A stretch of DNA of 64,000 bases from Xiphophorus maculatus (lineage: Eukaryota > Chordata > Actinopteri > Cyprinodontiformes > Poeciliidae). Where the stretch lies: contig NC_036447.1 in NCBI RefSeq assembly GCF_002775205.1, positions 21,186,501 through 21,250,500 on the forward strand, written 5' to 3'. The notes beneath the pieces were generated by a model. That model was not told where the DNA came from. It was given only the letters and a program-made list of their open reading frames with translations, and searched no databases. Below are positions 33,418 to 48,000 of this stretch, piece by piece; within the stretch, counting starts at the first letter, position 1, and each line of letters opens with the position of its first letter. Made by a program: the position numbers and the translations under genes.

Positions 33418-35366
33418 TCAGGAGGTTGTTGAGGAAACCAGCTTGCCGTCCTTAATCTCCTCTGTGACCACGATGACCTTCTTCACCGTGCTGCTTTCTT
33501 TACTGCCAATGCTACAAGGACACAAAGACAATCAGCGCTTGTATAAAGATAAATGTGAGGCTTTTGTTTAGTTTTTGATTAAATGTCAGATTGTCTTTTT
33601 TTTCCCCACTAACCTGCCCTCTCCATCCAGTAGCCTCCTGTATTCTGCGATCTCCATCTCCAGCCTCGTCTTCACGTCGAGCAGCATCTGGTACTCTTGG
33701 CTTTGTCGTTCCATGTCGGCACGCAGCTGTGTCAGCTGTGTCTCCAGAGATGTCACCTGCATCTGGAGCCCTTGGAGCTTCATAGAGTACCGGGACTCTG
33801 TTTCAGCTAACGTGCCCTCCAGACCCGCTTTCTGATGAGGAGAGAGGAGGATACATACATTTGCCAAAAGCAGAACAATAGCATTTTGTTCATGGGAACA
33901 GAAGCAAAGCCAGGTCAGGGTAACTTACCATGCTGTATTGTGACTGGAGCTCAATTTCCAGGCCTTGTAATGTGCGCCGGAGCTCAGAGATCTCTGTCTT
34001 GGTCGTCTGCAGAGTTTCTGTGCTCACCACCATCTCTTTGTTGAGTGTCTCTGTCTGCAGATATGGGAAAACATCAGTCATGAATCACATCACACTTTTA
34101 AACTTCTGTTGACCACTGGGTTCAGTGACCATGAAATCAAGAATCTGCAAATACCGAACCGTAAATAGACTGGTGTCCGCTGAACTTCTCAGAGAGAACC
34201 AAGTCTCACCTTCGAGTCGAACCAGGACTGGAGTTCCCTCTGGTTCTTGGCGGCCACGCCTTCATACTGCTCACGGATCTCAGCCATGATCTTGGTCAGG
34301 TCTACCTGCGGCTTTGCATCCACCTCCACATTGATCTGGCCACTCATCTGGTTCCTCAGAGCCTCCATTTCCTGCATAATCACAACGCATGTGCTGTTGA
34401 GTTGGGTTTCTGTGGATTTTATGCTACCTTTCAGACAGCATGCGGATGTAGACTTGCTCCTGTTCTGGACGCACCTCCAAATGGTTCTTTTTGAGGAAGA
34501 TCAGTTCTTCCTTGAGACCCTCTATCTGCATCTCCAGGTCAGATCTGGCTAACGTGAGCTGATCCAGTACTCTCTTCAACTCAGCAATGTCTGCCTCCAC
34601 TGATGTACGCATGCTTAGCTCATTTTCATACCTGCGGGGCAGTAAAAAACACACATCATCTTCTAGGGACTTCTTCCAATTGTACGAACACACCCAGGCT
34701 TAAGCTCCTGTTCTTACTTGGCTCTGAAGTCGTCTGCTGCCAACTTTGCATTCTCATGGGCCAAGAAGACGGTTCCATTATCACAAATAGCTTTCTGGAT
34801 CTGCAGGATGAAGAAGCAACTCCCAATATTGACTGCCAGTGATCTATTTGACACATTCAGGATGGAAAATCATGTTTTAATTAGAACTAGAAAGTCATGC
34901 AACGTACCTTTCCCTGCAGGTCAGCGATGGTGGCCAAGTAAGCAGAGTAGTCCCGGGAAGCGGGGCCGGTCTTTTTGTCCAAGTACTGTCGGATCTTCAG
35001 CTCCAGCTCGGCGTTGGCGCTCTCCAGTTTGCGCACCTTCTCGAGGTAAGAGGCCAGACGGTCATTCAGGTTCTGCATGGTGGCTTTCTCGTTGGCTCCA
35101 ACGTTGATGTCCATTCCTCCGCCGGCCCCGAAGCCTGCACCACCCCCGAAGCCCGCTCCACCGCCGAAACCTGACCCCCCTCCCATCCCATAGCTTCCAC
35201 CCCCAAACCCACCAGAGGAGATGGAGATCTTCGCTCCACTCCCACCTGCTCCACCATAAACACTGGAAGCGTACTGCCTCTGCATTCGGGCTCCACCCAA
35301 GCTTCCACCACCTAAGTTACGTCCAGAGTAGCCGCTGGACATGCTAATTCTTGATACGCTGCTCAT
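33418..35366 (-). CDS. Type I keratin D (glycine-rich head)
   Basis: Exons in gene order: 35366-34908, 34800-34718, 34631-34475, 34371-34210, 34054-33929, 33831-33614, 33511-33418; 1299 nt, 432 residues. The head (1-91) is long and glycine-rich, with repeats such as [15 protein letters not shown], as in epidermal-type keratins (KRT13/15/17 group). The helix begins at [19 protein letters not shown] (from 92) and ends with [10 protein letters not shown] (392-401). The tail is short ([19 protein letters not shown] and on to TTS). Unlike A-C there is no separate mini-exon 7: tail and stop are in one exon, and the exon before it is 218 rather than 221 nt. A TATA-like ATAAAAAG lies at about 35443-35450 on the minus strand. 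It probably forms epidermal filaments with a type II partner. An exact one-to-one mammalian ortholog cannot be named. Confidence 0.96.
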
Positions 35367-35459
35367 TGTTGAAGCTGCTCAGGAGGTCTGCCTGCTCGAG
35401 AGGGAAGGAGGTGGCTGAGATGCACAACGCTGCTGCTGCCTCCTTTTTATGCTGTACGC

Positions 35460-38400
35460 CCCTACTGCCAACATGGGTGGAGCCCACAGGATGACTGATG
35501 GCGAGAACATTATCTAAAAGGGGTGCAGAGTCCAACCCTTCATGCACCAACTTCAGACTCTGTTTTTTTATGCCACAGTACAGAACTAGATATTTTTAAA
35601 GAAAAATTTACAAGCTGAAAATTAGTTTTAAAAACTAACCCAAGACACACTAATTTCATGAGACAGTGTTTGTTTTTATTAAAACAGTGCTCATATCTCA
35701 ACATTTCTTGTGTCTGCAACAGGTTGAGTAAAAGAGTAAAAGAGCCACACCCATTATTGTGTGTTTGCTTTCACCTCGGACAGGTTTTTAAGTCCTGCTA
35801 AGATCCTCTCAGGTAAAAACAACTTCCTTTGATTTTCTGCAAAACCAGCTTTGTTGCCAAGACGCTAATCAGAACAAACACAAGAAAATGGATGAGCTTG
35901 GCTTATGTCCGATACATTTTCACGTTACATTCAAAAAAACTTTCTTTTAAAATCGTCTAGGATAAGTTGCACATCTTACATTTCAGTCTCCTTTTGTTCT
36001 GCAGCAGCCTGCAGGGTTTTTTCCTCCTGCAACTCTCTCTGGCTTTATTCAATACTTGGCTCACCATGGATTTAACTGCCTGTTATTTTCTTGGACTGAA
36101 GTCCTGGCATGCCCGTCATAACCCGAAAGAGAACAAGCTCTCGCTTGTTTGCTTCTTTACATCCTGAAGGGTTTCATAATATCCCCCCGAAGATTTAACC
36201 AAACTGTGTCACAGAAAACCTTTGGAAATAATTACATAGTTTTAACCATTTGAGTCCAGATCATGTTGGTAACACTGAGTTTTAGCAACACCCCCTTTTT
36301 TTGTGTGTGTGTCTGTGATTTATGGTTTTTATTACCTCCAACCGATGGATGCCTGTTGCTGACGGTGCATGCACACAGTGCAGGAAAACGCAAACCAGAG
36401 CTTCCCTCAAGCTGCAACTTATCACTTTGAGGGTCCAAACTCGACTCCTCAGAGCTAAACAAGAAACAGATGTCAGGGACTCTGGGCAGTTTCAGACCGA
36501 AGGGAAGACAAAATATGCACAACAAAGTTGCTATTCATTATATCTTGATTACTACGCCACTGACAAAATAAAAAATTTTATCCCTTTGAAGGATTGGCAG
36601 AACTTGAAAATGATTAGATGTAAAAGGAGCTTGAACAGGCAGCAGAGGGGAAAACTGGTGACATCACCACATGTGCTTCAAAGACCAACTAAACAGCCTT
36701 TCCAGAACTTCACAGAGTTCATTAATGTCTGTTGGAATTGCCTCGTGGAAGGATTTAAGGTCCAGTTTAATTGCCCGTGGCAGAGGTAAATGTCAGAGAG
36801 ACCTGAATTTGGAGGCAGTGGGTTCATGATCGGAATATTCCTTCTGGAGAAAGTTTTGTCAGAGTGTTTGGTTGGTTTGCAACCTTGAAAACAGAAATGA
36901 CGTGATCGATTTAAAAGCATCAAGTTTGCATGTGCTCCCCATACATTCACGGAGGCTCTATTCGGTACGCCAGCTTTCTCACACAGTCCAAAAACACAAG
37001 TTAATTAGTCTCTCTGAATTGTTCTTAGGCATGAGTGTGTGCATTGCACGCATGATTCCTGTGATGACAATCTGTCCCTCTGCCCCTCTTAACACGTACA
37101 GACTAGAGATGAATATGTCTTGATACAGTCCTCTGATTGTATTTTTTATCACATTTGCAATAATAAAAAAATACAAATTAAAAAAACAACCTGTAAACGT
37201 GCTGATGTCACACATATCCCACAACTTTGTGACCAAATCTTCAGTAGTTGTGTCGATCTTGCAGCAGAGGCATTAGGGGACAGACGGGAGCTGAATCGCT
37301 TAGGATTTAAATTTGTTTCCATGGTGACAACTTTCCTCAACGTGTCTCCGTATTTCCGTCCGCTGCACGACTTCACATCACAGCGCACTTTGGTGTGGCA
37401 CAGAGGTGGAAGGGAAGCAGAACGAGCCGCTGCTGCGCTCATCATATTGAGCACATCTCAGCTCAGTGCAGCAGGTTCTGGTCCGATGAGGGGGGAAGCA
37501 AACCGGTCCTGATCACATTAATACAGTCAATGCTCTGTGCGATGCTGGAACAGGTTGATGGACTTCAAGCTACGGAGATTATTCAGGGCGGAACAAAAGA
37601 GAGAACATAAGAAACAGAAACTCCTCGAGAAAGCTTAGATTAATAACAATATATATATTAATGTGCGCTAATTTGTGTTGCCCTCTCTGTTAACCCTTCA
37701 GTGAATCTTAATTTAGTTTGTCAGATTCAAAATATTTAAAGGTTATCAAGGCTTATTAACATTTACATCTATATTAAATGCCTCCTTCAGACTGCTGAGC
37801 AGGGGCATAGGCCTATCCAATAAGTTTTTAAAGAGGAGTGAAGGGGGGACACGGTTGAGGTGGGGCATCACTGAAATAACACCCCCCCCCCCCCATCTAA
37901 TCCTTTGACGTGTCATAACGGGGTTTTCTGAGCCGCCTTTATGCAAATCATGAGCGTTAAAATGCTCACGCCGGGTTTTACACCGATGTGTGCAGAGCGG
38001 CTCGCCTCATGGCAGCAAGACGGCAAAAGGCAAAGAACTTTTCCAAACAAGCCAAATACTCTGAGTGACGCTGTTGGACTCTAATAATGTGTTGAATTAA
38101 TCTAGGCCTGTATCTTATAACAAAAAGCTACTAATTTTGTCATTCTGTTCAGAGGTTTCTCGTACTGGCCACATTTACTTCAGTAACCTTTTGGTAGCAA
38201 AAGTACTTGTGGGAGTTTTACTGCACTTTTTCCTTTTACTTGACTAATACGAACTATTGCTACTCTTATTGGAGTAAATCGATTTTGCATTTAAAGAAAC
38301 AGACTTCAGAGATCGCAGACATTAGATTCTTTCTGCAAAGTATGAGCAAATGTTCATGTGAATCTGAACGTCACTACTCTGCATTTTCTATGTGTCACTG

Positions 38401-41400
38401 TTTGCATCGTTGTTGTTTATTGTGTATTAATAAACACGGTTTATTGTACATACATACAACATGGTTATTTCATTTGAAAGATTACATAAGTGCTTGTATT
38501 TGTATTTATGTTACATTAAAAGCCTGTTTACTGTTACCCCCCTGGAATAGGCAATTGCCCCCCCAGCTGGAGGGGGTACCAGACGCACAACTTGAAAATC
38601 AAAATTGATATGAACATATATACATAAAAAGATGAATATAATTTTAATTAAAGCTATTTATCTTATTTTTTTATTTATTGTTAATCAAAACATATTATCC
38701 AGGTGAGACTTTGCCATCAGGGGGTTTAGTAGCTCAGACCTAATCTGAGCTGGTTTAGTATATTTGTCTAATCAGAGTGACTGTCCAAACAAAAAATGCT
38801 TAGCAATAAAAATAAATAAAAAACCTCATTGATGTCCTTTTTTTCCTTCAAATTATTCCAAAACATCATTGTAGCAATACTTATCAGCCATATCATTGTT
38901 TTCTTCAAAAGCCATAATCAAAACATCAGCAGCTGTAATTTATTGTATGTATCAAATTCTTATCTACCATTTCAAGCTCACTGTAAACTAAACACCTGCC
39001 AGATTTCACTAATACCCTCAGTCAAACAGATTCAAATCTGAGGCATGCAGGTGAATTGTCCTGTTTCAAAAGTGTCCAATGTGAGACTCTTCCTTGTCTC
39101 AGACTTTGGCACTCAGCTCAAAACTTTTCACAAACTCTGGCTGCTTTGTTTTATCGTAAAAAGGATAATTGGTGAGCTGTCACAATTGGAAAAATGATGG
39201 GTTTCTCAAAGATCAACTGCGTTTAGCTTCCACGATCTCTCACATTCTGAGACAAAAAGCTTATGTTTAAGAACAATAAGTTTGCATTTGGTCTCCATAT
39301 TTTGCTGGTGACATTGTGAGTTACTTCACAACTTGTCTTGTTGGCAGATCAGGGAGAGAAATTGTAAATGTGTTGCTACAGGACAGCTCTGTTTGAGAAA
39401 GCGCTGGCATTTTGGCATGATGTGACCTGCAGAAACTACCCAAAGTGAACAGCTCACATCGCTGCTGCAGGGCAAAACGACAATCCGGAAATGTTTGCAG
39501 CTTGTGGTTGCTTTGTTGCCCTGGGTAAGTAATCATAACAAGGTAACGTGAGAGGATCTCTCTGTCCCGTAATTAAACATGAGCATCAGCAGCCAGAAGG
39601 GAAGACAAAGCACCGAACAGAACATTCAGGACGCAGTGCACAGAAATTAGTTTCTGTGGTTTCATCGGCCTGAGATCAACAGAGTTGCGACCAACCTGGA
39701 TGTGTTTCACTTTGCACCCAATGACAGCTCAAGATAGAAACCCGCTCCCCCTGCAAGCAGGAGCCTGTATGGACAATGGATGACCAAACCTGAATTGTTG
39801 GCAAGGCTATTTATAACAGGGACAAATGATGATTTACATTCCTTGTTAGTATCCACTGCATTGTGTTGCATTCCTACCCGCTCAGCTATGTCATATTTTC
39901 TCAAATTACAACCACAAGCCGCAATGTTTTCACAAAAATTTTAAATACAAAAGCATAACAAAAACTTTGTAGAACCACCTTTTGCTGCAACCTCTGCCAA
40001 AGACAAACAACGAAAACATTCAAACCAACTCAAGAAACCAGAATGTATGCTGCTTTTATTGAATTTGCTTTATTCCGTTAACCTCTGAGGCCCCACCCTT
40101 GCCTATTATTGATTCATGCAAATAAGATAAGTCAAAATCAACAATGCACATTATTTCTTATACAAGAACAAAACAACCTTCGAAGTTCAAGCAGTACAAA
40201 CCTTTCCCACCGTGCAACATGAACTCTAAGGTCTGGTTAATCCCTGAGATTTATAGAACTACAAACTAGCAAACAGAGGAAAATGCGAATGTAAGTAAGA
40301 GTTAATAACACCGTATTCACCTGCTCTCTGTTTGTCTTGTTCTTTGTTTTATCTTAAATGTACAACTCATTTTAAAGCTGTTCATTCCTGCACTACGCTC
40401 ACCTTCCCTACAGCCACAGTGAAGCCATTGTTTCATTTGTCGCTGAATGATTGATGGTGTCGGTATGTGTGGGGATAAGCCAAGGTGTGGTTGTGGTTTT
40501 TGTTTGGAAGCTTTGTATTTGCTTGCTCCGTTTTGCTGAATGAAGTAATCAGCGTTTCGCTTGCTGGAACAATCCAAGCCTCACCACAGATTCATCCTGA
40601 TTTATGATTTCTTAAGTGGGTTATTATTGCGCATAAGTTGGAGATCAGTTTGCGGTTGAGGCAAGAAGATCAAGCGTAATTCCTTGTCACACATTTGCCT
40701 GCGCTGCACGCTCCAGTGACTTCTCAGGATGCAAAAAGCAGATTCGAGTCTGAGTAGAAAGTCCTATCCTGGCATATAGAAAACCTCCCCCCTAGCCAAC
40801 CCTGCTTGTCATAAAATGAAAAACAGTACGTCTGTAATGTGCAGAAGAATGATAGATATGCCCATCGGCCTTTACCTGGGTGTGGATCCCTTCTGTGTGG
40901 GCCAATACTACACAGTATCTCTCTACTCATTGTGAAGGTGAGTGTTAGTGCCAAGATGACTCACAGCCTAGTCAGGCACTTTTTACTTATTTATTGGCAG
41001 TAATCTGGTGTCTTTGTGTTCTGTTGCACGCTCTGCTTCCTGTACGGGTTTCTTCTGATGCCCTGCAGTGACCACACCTCACACAGGTTTCCATGCAAAG
41101 GCTGCAGAGATTTCACAAGTCTGGAAATTTACAGCTCCCATTGATGAAAATTAAAGTTGATTATTGTCAATAAATTTTTAAAAAAGCCATAAAGCTTGTG
41201 CTTGTGTGGTGTCGTGGTAATGATAGAGGTAGCTGCGAGTAAACTGACGGAGGGATTTTATCTCCCGAGGACCTGAACACAAATGTGAAACGCAGCGTTC
41301 TGGTTAGCTTGATTGTAAATCCTCTATAGCTAAAGAATAAAAAACATTTCTTCAGGCAGCCATTTGTTTTTACAATTTTCACATCAGGAGGAAACACTGA

Positions 41401-43110
41401 AATTAGAGATGCTCCAACCAGAGTTTTGTGTTTGAGGGCGTTTTTTTTTTGTTTTTTTTTTTTGCACCTGAGGTTGCTGGTCAGTTTTGTGCGGTTTGCA
41501 GCAAGCAGCTAAAATGGAGACCAAAGCAGCGGTGCAGAGGCTGTCTGGAGGAGGCAGATGGATTCCAATGAGTTTCAGCAAATTTAAGCTGCTTTTTGCT
41601 ACTTGTGTACGTAAAAGAAGCTCGAGAGGCAGATTGTTGAGCTGCGAACTCTAGAGAAGATTTAATGTAGCATGCAGGTTTGCTTTAGATAATGTTTTTC
41701 ACTGACCTGCACTTTTATAATTAGTAACTGGATTAAATGGGACCGCATGCGGTTATACGGGATTTAAATCTGCCTGCACTTGAATTTAATTGAATAAATC
41801 TGGATTTCACTTAATTATACGCATGTGGTAAAAATAGCAAAGGAAGTAAACCCCGTTCAAATACTTTTAGGGTTTCTAGTCTACTTAGTATTTATTTACT
41901 TTTTCCCAGTTTTCAGGGCATGGTGAAATATCTAGTGTGTGTTCTTGCACAAGTGAAGTTGAATCACTTTAGAAACCGAGAACACCTTATCATGAAGGGT
42001 GTATTTGATTGCATACTTGAAATGGTGTTTATTCTGGATTTGCCCTTAACAAATAAAGCTGAAGTGAGCTAAATGCTGTTCAAACTTCCTGTGCTACTAA
42101 CTCTGGGCTGTGGTCTATTTAAACAAGTTAAATTATGGGGTTCTGCCTTTTTCCTGCAACTTGATTGATTTGATGGTATCTGTTTTCGTGAATAATGTCA
42201 TGTTTTGTGTAAAGTGCTCATTACTTTAGCTGCCCCATGGGGCTGCAGCACCACCAGCCCACCCCTACCTGCGCCAGTGGTCGCCGTAGTCAACCTAACA
42301 CTTTAAAAACATCCTTCTTTTGCACGCAAAATAAAGATGAGTTCCTCTGCTTCAGCACAGGTTGTTTCACAACTGAACTGTCGATGGGAATGAGTTTCAC
42401 CTTTATTGTTACGGAAACTTGACATTTTGACAGAGGATTATAGATGACAGCATGTTGACAGAAAGCAACCGCACAAAAGCAGCGAAGGGGAGGCGGACCT
42501 CAAACCGCTGCATTAATCCCAGCGCTCTGCTTCATTCAACTCCGCTTTGACAAGAAATCTTTGATGTCTCCAGAATGACCAGCAACCCATAATTTTAGCT
42601 CTTAGAGCATTATAAATCTCTTTGTACGATCTATTTAATAAAGCAAAAAAAAAAAATCCCCCCCTGCGTGCTTCTGTCAAATCATTTCCAGCATTGGCTT
42701 CGTTTCCTCCGGGACTTTTGGATGTGCAATAAAGCTTCAGTTTTATACATCCAGCAGATAATTAACTTACTGCCAGTAAACCAAGCTAATCATATTTGGA
42801 AAAGTCTCTTTTGCAGCAAAAAGAATCTGTTTCCATTTTAGCAAATTCAGGTTATGCAACACGAAGCTGTGCCAGACCGTCTTCTCAGAGACAACAGAGA
42901 CACCTGGTGGTCACAACTTACATTACATCACAGTGAAATTTATGTTCTCTGAAGATATCTTTGGGTTTATAAAACCTTTGCAGTATTATTATATATTTTA
43001 TCTTTAGTGACTACGACTAACTTACAGAGGGGCATGAGTTCCAACTATGATCAAAATGACAAACATTTATATGATCCCAGATTCACAATCTGTTAGTTTA
43101 CAACTGGATT
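35460..43110. other. 7.6-kb intergenic stretch between keratins D and E
   Basis: No exon with splice and codon support. The longest frames (for example 155 codons on the plus strand at 36322-36789) carry no motif. A poly-C run sits at about 37881-37894, and CT/AT-rich tracts recur. I do not recognise a mobile element here with any certainty. Confidence 0.45.
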
Positions 43111-43120
43111 TTTGAAGTCG

Positions 43121-43126
43121 TTTATT
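43121..43126 (-). terminator. Polyadenylation signal of keratin E
   Basis: AATAAA on the minus strand, about 172 bp after the stop. Confidence 0.6.
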
Positions 43127-43297
43127 TGATTTTTTGGGTTACTATTTTTCCAAAAGTAGAGCCCGTATAAAGACCAGCACATAAATCAAGTTCGCTGCAC
43201 ATGTCAAGACAAATCCAAACCACCAAAAAGAACACGTGGTCAGCTGAAAAGCACAGGTTAATCACTAACTCGGCAGGTTTTGGAGGAGGCAGGCAGA

Positions 43298-44945
43298 CTA
43301 CTGAACAGTGTGCACTCGAGTGTCAACAGAGGAGGACACAACTTGTCCATTAACAATTTCCTCCACGATGGTTTTCACTCTCTTCTCAATGTGGGGTTTT
43401 TGCTCTGCAAAGGGAATAAAAAGTCAATAAGACGTAAGAAGATGAGAAAATGTCAGGGATTTTGATACAGAAGCATCAGGATTAAAAGGGTGAAGGGTTG
43501 AGATTCTTACCTTCAACTTCCTCTGTCACTTGCTTGATGATCAGAGCCCTGTGAAATAAGTTAAATAAGTAATGATAAAGTATAAATACTCCCGTGGACA
43601 GGTTCTCTGATCAAGTTTGGGTAAAAATGTCTCACTTCTTCTGTTCATATCCCTCTCCCTCCAGCAGCCTCCTGTACTCGGCGATCTCGCTCTCCAGCCT
43701 GGTCTTTATCTCCAGCACCGTGTCGTGCTTGATCCGGTGCTCGGTCACACGCGTCTTCATCTTCTGCAGCTCCGCCTCCAGAGCGGCGACGACCGACTGA
43801 TGGCAGCTGAGCTGAGCAGAAGTCTGGTTGTTCACCACACAGATGTTCTGCTGCCAGCACTGAATCTGCAGGACAGGCAGGAGGAATAGATGTGAGAAAG
43901 GGCTTCGCTGCAGGCTGGAGACTTGTGATGCGTTGCAGATTTCAACAGACTTTTATTTTCTTTTTGGCTGATTATTATACTAGCGATACATCTGATGGAG
44001 TATTGGCCACAAGCTCATTCTTCCCAAGTAAAACAACTACATGTGTAGGTCTAGTCAACATGTCAGCCATCATAAAAACCTTGGTATTTTCGTGACAGAA
44101 AGACGTTTTGTCCTCCTGGGGATATCTCACACAAGAAGTGTTTTCATTCAGGACTGCTGTTTGATAGTTTGCTGATTAATCTTGCCATCACAATTTGGTT
44201 TAGATCTCTGACCAAAACTGAAGTTTACATCAACCCATCATGAGCAAAACTGTTGTGTAAATTTGAGGCTTTTTTTAAAACTGTATTTCTTCCAGTGTGG
44301 AATAATTTCACAGCATGACTGCTAAAAACAAGAATAAGGAGCACAAGTTTGAACTTAAATTGATCCACACACAGTCAAAATGACACAAACAAGCTCAAAA
44401 ACCCAAAGTTTATTCTCTTGGCATAAATAGCAGCAGAAATAGACCTCCTTTAAACTGTTTGATGTTTCTGGCACGGATTTTGCTTTTCAGCATCGTCTTT
44501 ACATCGCAACAGTTGGTGGAGCTTTAGGAGGATTACTCCAGAAGCTTAATGATGGTTTGTTTTGTTTATTTCAAACCGGTTTTGATGGTTTTGGGATCGT
44601 TATCCTGTTGGGACACGCAGTTCTCTTCTGGTTACCAAACCTTCACTCTCAGGTGAAATGAAATTGTTTGGGATCAACATGGGAACCACTTCATTGAAGT
44701 CTACCAGTGAAGCAAGTTTCACATTCCCTGAAATAAGCGAGTGCTGAGCAAGAAAGAAGCCCGCGCTCCAAATCAGACCCCTTTAAGGTCGATCTTAACC
44801 TCATGTAGTCGAAAAGTGTTTTAGTCAGGAAGACTAAGATTGACCTGTTTGGTCAAAATGACTAAATGAACGTTTGGAGGTGTCAAAGTGAAGCTTTTAG
44901 ACAGAGCTATACCAAAACAACACTGGCCAGAATTATGTTTACTGG

Positions 44946-45000
<55 letters not shown>

Positions 45001-48000
45001 GGGGGGAAGTGTTTGTAATTTTACAGTTTTTAGGGTAAGAAAAATACACAGATGTTCATGTTTCCTGACCAAGATGACATGTTTTAAACAGAAAGTTTCA
45101 TCCTAAGCAGAAATCTTGTTGATCTATAATATCCTCCCATATTTTTTTTAATCGAGAGAAATTACCCCCACGAGTTTAACTTGTCACATTTTCCATTGGG
45201 GTGCGTTTCTGTCGATTTCAGATGTAAAAAACAAAACAACACAAAAGTTTTATCTTTTAGAGCGGGGCGTGTTTCTCTAATCATCTGCGGCTCACCTCGG
45301 TGTACAGAGCCTGGCGGGTGATCTCCAGAGACTGGTAGCTCCTCTTCAGGACTGAGGTCTGAGAGCGGTGCGTCTCCACCTCTGTCGTGTAGATGCGGAT
45401 TTGTTCTTGAAGAGCTTTTATCTTTTTTAAACAAGCGAATAAGAACAAAATAAACAGTGTTTCGTTTTGTTTTCATGCATCTGAAGCTATCTGGTATTCC
45501 CCAGCGACTCACCTTCTCCTGGTACCACTTCTCGATCTCCTGCTTGTTGTTCTTTATCACGATTTCGTACCGCTCCCTCATCTCCGCCAGGACCCTCTCC
45601 AGGTCGCAGGAGCCGGCGTTGTCCACATCCACCTTCACTTTCCCGGCGCCCCGGCGTCGCAGCTCCTCCATCTCCTGCAGCAGGAGAACGAATGCTTCAT
45701 TGATTCTCCACGTCCTCCTTTCCAGACGCTCTTTGGTTTGACGGCCTGTGGATCTCACCTTTTTGTGTTCACTTTTCATGCGGATCAGCTCCTCCTTCAG
45801 CTCCTCCACGGTCAACTCCAGGGAGCTCATGGTGAGGGTCATCCCGTCCCGGATCCCCCGCAGGCGAAACACGTCGGCCTCCACCATCTTCCGCATGTTC
45901 ATCTCCATCTCATCCCTACGCGCCACATAAAACCCTCCTGTCAGGCCTTCTGGCATCCCAGAATCTCACTCATCTGGACTTTAATTGATTTATTGAACAC
46001 ATTTTTTTTTAAAAATTGTTTTAAGCTCCAACATACTTCAATTTGAAATCTTCTGCTGCCAGTTTGGAGTTGTCAATCTGCAGTAGCACGTTCTGGTTCT
46101 CTGAACAGCTTCTTGTAATCTGAAAGGAAGGAAAACAAGACCTTTATGTCCCGGGATCAACCCATGATTGGGCCGATCCTCTTCACTCAGCACGATCAAC
46201 TGGCAAAGTTTCTGACATGAAGGAAATGTACTGGTTTGGATTCAAATCAGCCTCATAGACAATTCAGCCTCTTATTAAACAAAGCTGAAGCTAAAACATG
46301 AAATCTGTCATCTTTGCACTAAAACTGGAAGTCTGAATCTGGGCTGGAAACAAATAGTAAATTGCCTGGTGTTATATGTAACACAAACAGGGGATAATAT
46401 CAGTGGAAAGATGCTCTCAGCTGTAATTTATTACAAAAACGGTGAAAATTCTGTGCAGAAAACGGTTGGCGATTTGGCTCCTGAAATGCTCCTTACTGGA
46501 TTTTAAGGCATTACAATTTCACAACTTCACAGTAATTCTTGTCGAAGGGAAGTTGGTTGGCTGTCCAGAAGATGAGGGCTTTAGGCCTCTATGTTTATAG
46601 TGAAGCAGCAAAGTCAACATCAGTTTTAAACCTGTATCTTTAGCTTCCCAATAGGAAAACTCAGACAAAAATATGATATTTGTGGCAGTTTCTGCTGAGG
46701 GTGTTAATGGAAAACAACCCTGAAGTCAGCTTCTGATTTATAGTGTCCTAGTGTGGAAACTAAGTGGCTATTTCACTTATTTTTATTTTTTTTCTTCAAG
46801 AAATCTGAACTCAATTTGATCATGTGTGTGTATTTTTATTATACAGAGACTTATCAAATTTTGGTCTGACTAATTTTTTATTTGAGAAAACATAAAAGGT
46901 GCGTTTTCAGGGCTTGTTTAGCCATTAGCAAAGTTTTAGATGAAGATAAACATGAAAACTTCAGCATTACCAGACTTGAACCTTTCTACTACAGATTGTT
47001 TCAAACAAAGTTATATTTTTAATCTGGTTACTAAACTAAATGTGGTGTTTATATGACATGCTGGGCTGTTTTCCTATTTATTTTTAATACTTTACACAAA
47101 CTAACATTATGTGCTGTGTGTCTTCTACATTTAAAACCATGATGCTTTCTCTTCTTCATTCTTGTGTGCAGCAAAGCGAAGTGTGAGCGGCACCTCTGCT
47201 TTCAGGTCACGGATGATGGAAAAGTAGTTTGCATAGTCCTTAGTGATGTATGAGGTCTTCACACGAAACTCGTCAATGTTAATCTGCAGCTCCCTGTTCT
47301 TGTTCTCCAGAGAGCGCACCTATAACACACACACACACACACACACACACCGGGTCAGTCAGTTTATCACGAAATACAGAGTGCCATCATTTAATTAGAC
47401 TGTTCAATCAATGACAATAATTAACACAATTTGGTCTGTTCCTTAGTGAAGATCTACTCTGATTTCTGTTGTGAGGAAAGATTAGGCAAAAGAGCAACTT
47501 TCAAATCTTACAAAAAAAAAATAGCAATTTTCTTTTGAAATGTCAACATAACATGATGAATTTCAAGCTTTTCTTTAATAATTGAGATTTTGATTTTTTT
47601 TTTTTCCTTTGAAAGTCGACTTATGCTGTTTAACAGCTTGTGTCTGAGCAGGCTGTGACACAAACACCTCCAGGCTGTGTTTACTCATCAGAAAATGGCT
47701 GAAAGAAAGAGAAAAAAGAGAAAAAGTACACTGTCTTTTTCTCTCTTTTTGTTGGTGAAAATTGGGTAATCAGAAATGTTTTCCTGTGACCTTCATAACA
47801 GTAGGAGGCGCCGTTTCTTTTTGACAGTGATGTGAGATTTGACTGCAATAGAGAAAACAGTCACTAAAGTCATGAGGACAACTAATGGAAATGATAAAAG
47901 TTTTGTTGCATTAAATTTGGCAAAGAAAAATAAAGAAACAATCTTTTTTTGCATATTCTAAAATGTTTTGGACAAAGATAGGAGGGGAGTTTTTTTTATG

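Noticed and set aside
36322-36789. 155-codon open frame on the plus strand between keratins D and E
   Set aside because: Starts with no promoter or leader, has no motif, and overlaps equally long meaningless frames on the other strand.
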